15,081 bases of DNA from Acidobacteriaceae bacterium (lineage in GTDB: Bacteria; Acidobacteriota; Terriglobia; Terriglobales; Acidobacteriaceae): contig PMWR01000482.1 in NCBI GenBank assembly GCA_003166055.1, positions 1 through 15,081 on the forward strand. The letters are read 5' to 3'. The notes under the pieces were generated by a model. The model saw only the letters and a program-made list of their open reading frames with translations, ran no database searches and was not told the origin of the DNA. Below, piece after piece: positions 12,673 to 15,081 of the stretch. Each line of letters opens with the position of its first letter. Position 1 is the stretch's first letter. The position numbers were made by a program, and so were the translations under genes.

Positions 12673-15081
12673 CTAGCGGCGTTTGCCCTTCCGTCCAAAT
12701 CGCTTTTTGCCCTTGAATGCCGGCGGCGCAGCGTTGCCGCGCTTCGTCTTTTTCGGTTTGGAGGCCGGCCTTGCGGCCTTCTTGCCGGTGAGTTGCAGAC
12801 CTTCCTCGACAATCGAGAACTGGAGCCTGCGTTCCTGGGCCAGAATGCGGTCGAGGATGACCTGCACGCGATCGCCGGCGCGGAATCGGCGGCCGTTGCG
12901 TTCGCCGACGATCTCGTGCGTGTTCTCGCGCCAGGTGTATCGGTCGTCGCGCAGCGAGTCGATAGGCACCAGTCCCTCGACGAACATGTCTGTCAGCTCG
13001 ACAAAGAGGCCGTATTTGGCGGGGTTGAGCACCAGGGCGGCAAACTCTTCGCCTACGCGGTCCTGCATGAAGCGCACTTTCTTCCACTCGATGAGTTCGC
13101 GTTCGGCTTCGGCGGCGCGGCGCTCAGTCAGGCTGGTCTCTTCGGCGATTTGCGCTAGTTCGGCTTCGGGGATGGGAGGGTCAATTATCGGAGTTTGTGG
13201 TTTCCCAGGTCTCAAAAGCGAGACCTGGGGCACCCGCTGTTGGCTGGGATGAGGTTGGCCTTCATTCGGATGGGTCCACGGCGAACTGTGGCGGCCATGC
13301 GCAACTTCGCCTTTGCCGCGCACGCGGACAGCCAGTAGAGCCTTTGTGATGCGATGAACGATGAGGTCAGGATAGCGGCGGATGGGCGAGGTGAAGTGCG
13401 TGTAGCTGGGTGCGGCCAGCGCGAAGTGGCCCTCGTTGATTTCTGAGTAGCGCGCCTGTCGCAGCGAACGCAACATCAAATAACTCAGGATGCGCTCTTC
13501 GGGTTTGCCTTCGATCTTCGCGGCAAGCTTCTGATACATGCGCGGCGTAACGGGGATGTCTTCCGGGACTTCATAACTGCGCGGGTTGCGGCCGCTGCGC
13601 TGGGATTCGCGTCGGTCGCCGCGCGTGACAACGCGTTTCACCGGTAGCGCGCCGAGTCCGAGTGAATAGCCGAAGGCCGCGGCCAGCTCTTCAAATTGAA
13701 CAACACGGCGCGGCTCGGGCTTTTCGTGAATACGATAGAGCGAGGGCACGCCGAGGTCTTCAAGCCACGTGGCGACGCACTCGTTGGCGGCCAGCATGAA
13801 CTCCTCGATGAGGCGATTGGCCCAGGTGCGCTCGGACTTGGTGACGCCGCGCATCTGGCCCTGCTCGTCAAACTCGATGACCGGCTCAGGAAGGTCGAAG
13901 TCGATGGAGCCGCGCTCTTCGCGGCGCTTGTTCATCAGGCCCGCGAGCTTGCGCATGCGCTCGAAGTTGGGAACCAACGCGGCATAAAGCGCGCGGATTT
14001 CCGCATCGCCCTCGAGGATTTTGTGCACGTCGGTGTATGTCATGCGGGCGGCGGAACGAATGACGCCTTCGACGATCTCGTAGCTCTCGATGCGGCCATC
14101 GGAGTCAAGCTGCATGATGCAGCTCAGCACAAGGCGATCTTCGCCGGGGCGCAGGCTGCAGATGCCGGTGGAGAGTTCGTGCGGCAGCATGGGAATGGCG
14201 CGATCGGGGAAGTAGACACTGGTGCCGCGCAGGCGCGCTTCGAGGTCGAGATCGGTTCCGGCACGCACGTATTCGGCTACGTCGGCGATGTGAACTTGCA
14301 ACTCATAACCACCATCTGCGCGGTCGGTCACCAGCACGGCATCGTCGAAATCACGCGCTGTTTCGCCGTCGATGGTGACGATAGGTAGACTGCGAAAATC
14401 GCGGCGGCTGTTGGCTTCTTCTTCGTCGAGATGAGCTACGCTGCGCGCTTCGGCAAGCACCTTGTCGGGAAAGACGCGCGGCAACTGGTGCTTGCGGATC
14501 ATCATTTCCACGTCGACGCCGAAGTCGTCGGGATCGCCCAGCACTTCAATCACACGGCCTACCGGTGGGCGCGTCGGCGTGGGCCAACTGGTGATTTCGA
14601 CATCGACAACGAGGCCTTCGAGATTGTCGTGTAGTTCGCCTGCGATGGCTTGGCTGCCGAGCACGCGGTGCGCCGTTGCGCCTTCCGCAAACTCAGGAAT
14701 CTCTTGGCCCGGCGGGATCAAAATGTGTTGCGTCATGCGCTCGTCAAACGGAGCGACGGTGTGGCCCATCGCGTTTTGGGAACGTTGATAGTGAAAGATG
14801 CCGACGACGGTCGGGTTGCGGCGTTCGAGGACGCGGACGATGCGGCCCATGCGGCGTCCATCGGCTTTGGGCGGCTCAACTTCGACGAGCACCTGGTCGC
14901 CCTGCATTGCGCCGTTAATCTCGTTGGGGGGAATGAATATGTCTTCCTGCCCTGTCGCCTGGCGAGCGTTGGGGCGGACGAAACCGTAGCCGTCGCGATG
15001 CAGATCGAGGCGGCCGGCGGAAAGATTGTCGCGCGTGCCGGCGGTGGATAGCTTCTTCGGAATGCTCCAGTGCTCGCGATC
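12673..15081 (-). CDS. rnr: Ribonuclease R, 5' end beyond the window
   Basis: 802 residues visible, open at the right edge, so the start is missing. A processive 3'-5' exoribonuclease that degrades structured RNA and takes part in rRNA quality control. Order in the visible part: cold-shock RNA-binding domain with GRLDLHRDGYGFV and EDIFIPPNEINGAMQGDQVLVEV (about 24-68), a second cold-shock region (to about 180), then the RNB catalytic domain (about 226-590). The metal-binding aspartates are in TIDGETARDFDDAV (Asp238, 244, 246, 247), and the domain also has LPHELSTGICSLRPGEDRLVLS and YTHFTSPIRRYPDLIVHR. An S1 domain follows (about 670-760, EFAALVLNPAKYGLFVELTDMFVEGLVP), then a lysine-rich tail. 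An extra Pro-rich segment of about 45 residues (591-638) separates RNB from S1 and includes a palindromic repeat read in frame. Reading continues without a start or stop to base 15081. Confidence 0.95.
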   Translation of the reverse strand, partial: DREHWSIPKKLSTAGTRDNLSAGRLDLHRDGYGFVRPNARQATGQEDIFIPPNEINGAMQGDQVLVEVEPPKADGRRMGRIVRVLERRNPTVVGIFHYQRSQNAMGHTVAPFDERMTQHILIPPGQEIPEFAEGATAHRVLGSQAIAGELHDNLEGLVVDVEITSWPTPTRPPVGRVIEVLGDPDDFGVDVEMMIRKHQLPRVFPDKVLAEARSVAHLDEEEANSRRDFRSLPIVTIDGETARDFDDAVLVTDRADGGYELQVHIADVAEYVRAGTDLDLEARLRGTSVYFPDRAIPMLPHELSTGICSLRPGEDRLVLSCIMQLDSDGRIESYEIVEGVIRSAARMTYTDVHKILEGDAEIRALYAALVPNFERMRKLAGLMNKRREERGSIDFDLPEPVIEFDEQGQMRGVTKSERTWANRLIEEFMLAANECVATWLEDLGVPSLYRIHEKPEPRRVVQFEELAAAFGYSLGLGALPVKRVVTRGDRRESQRSGRNPRSYEVPEDIPVTPRMYQKLAAKIEGKPEERILSYLMLRSLRQARYSEINEGHFALAAPSYTHFTSPIRRYPDLIVHRITKALLAVRVRGKGEVAHGRHSSPWTHPNEGQPHPSQQRVPQVSLLRPGKPQTPIIDPPIPEAELAQIAEETSLTERRAAEAERELIEWKKVRFMQDRVGEEFAALVLNPAKYGLFVELTDMFVEGLVPIDSLRDDRYTWRENTHEIVGERNGRRFRAGDRVQVILDRILAQERRLQFSIVEEGLQLTGKKAARPASKPKKTKRGNAAPPAFKGKKRFGRKGKRR
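13204..13236 (+). repeat. Palindromic repeat, copy 2 (perfect stem), inside rnr
   Basis: CCCAGGTCTC (13204-13213) and GAGACCTGGG (13220-13229) are perfect 10-base complements around AAAAGC, followed by GCACCCG. It matches 7897-7929 at 29 of 33 positions, in the same orientation. Here it lies within the rnr reading frame and encodes residues around RVPQVSLLRPGK in the extra segment between the RNB and S1 domains. Confidence 0.88.

Noticed and set aside
12323..13087. 254-codon minus-strand open frame across DUF4870 copy B and the rnr end
   Set aside because: It overlaps two well-supported genes; the protein is Arg/Gln-rich with no recognisable domain.
13696..14388. 230-codon open frame on the plus strand
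   Set aside because: It is antisense to the RNB domain of rnr, whose catalytic motifs are unmistakable. High-GC codon bias opens this frame and its protein shows no motif.

Overview
The window looks like bacterial chromosome from an acidobacterium, most likely class Terriglobia. That placement is an inference. It rests on the moderately high GC, the short tandem repeats (period 7 or 8) filling gaps between genes, and a palindromic repeat ending in GGGGCACCC that I associate with that group. No rRNA or tRNA gene is visible to confirm it.

The left third (1-5409) is a co-directional block of six phage-morphogenesis-like genes. In order they are a head-tail connector, two small neck/tail-completion-like proteins, a probable tail tube protein, a 771-residue tail hub/fibre-like protein, and a small coiled-coil membrane protein. 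No tape-measure, tail chaperone or distal-tail gene lies between the tube-like and hub-like genes. Every sizeable gap in the block is occupied by a different short tandem repeat. It is either the tail end of a prophage or remnant, or a domesticated particle.

From 5451 on the content is ordinary chromosome. purE and purK overlap by 4 bases and carry out the two-step carboxylation of AIR in purine synthesis. A promoter abutting the purE start suggests a leaderless mRNA. A type II toxin-antitoxin pair of the ParD/ParE type follows, with its own strong promoter. After it comes a degenerate second copy of the purK 3' end, so the toxin-antitoxin module is bracketed by purK-tail sequence. The minus-strand genes yggX, an HXXEE-family membrane protein and typA/bipA converge on this module.

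Rightward from 10900 are an SOS-response-associated peptidase (YedK/HMCES family) divergent from yggX, then two tandem DUF4870-type membrane proteins that share leader and sequence and are clearly paralogues. A convergent RNase R gene on the minus strand runs off the right edge. RNase R carries an in-frame extra segment between its RNB and S1 domains. That segment contains the same palindromic repeat found between parE and typA.

The points most worth checking are the bracketed toxin-antitoxin module, the palindromic repeat inside the rnr reading frame, and the minimal tail cluster beside purE.
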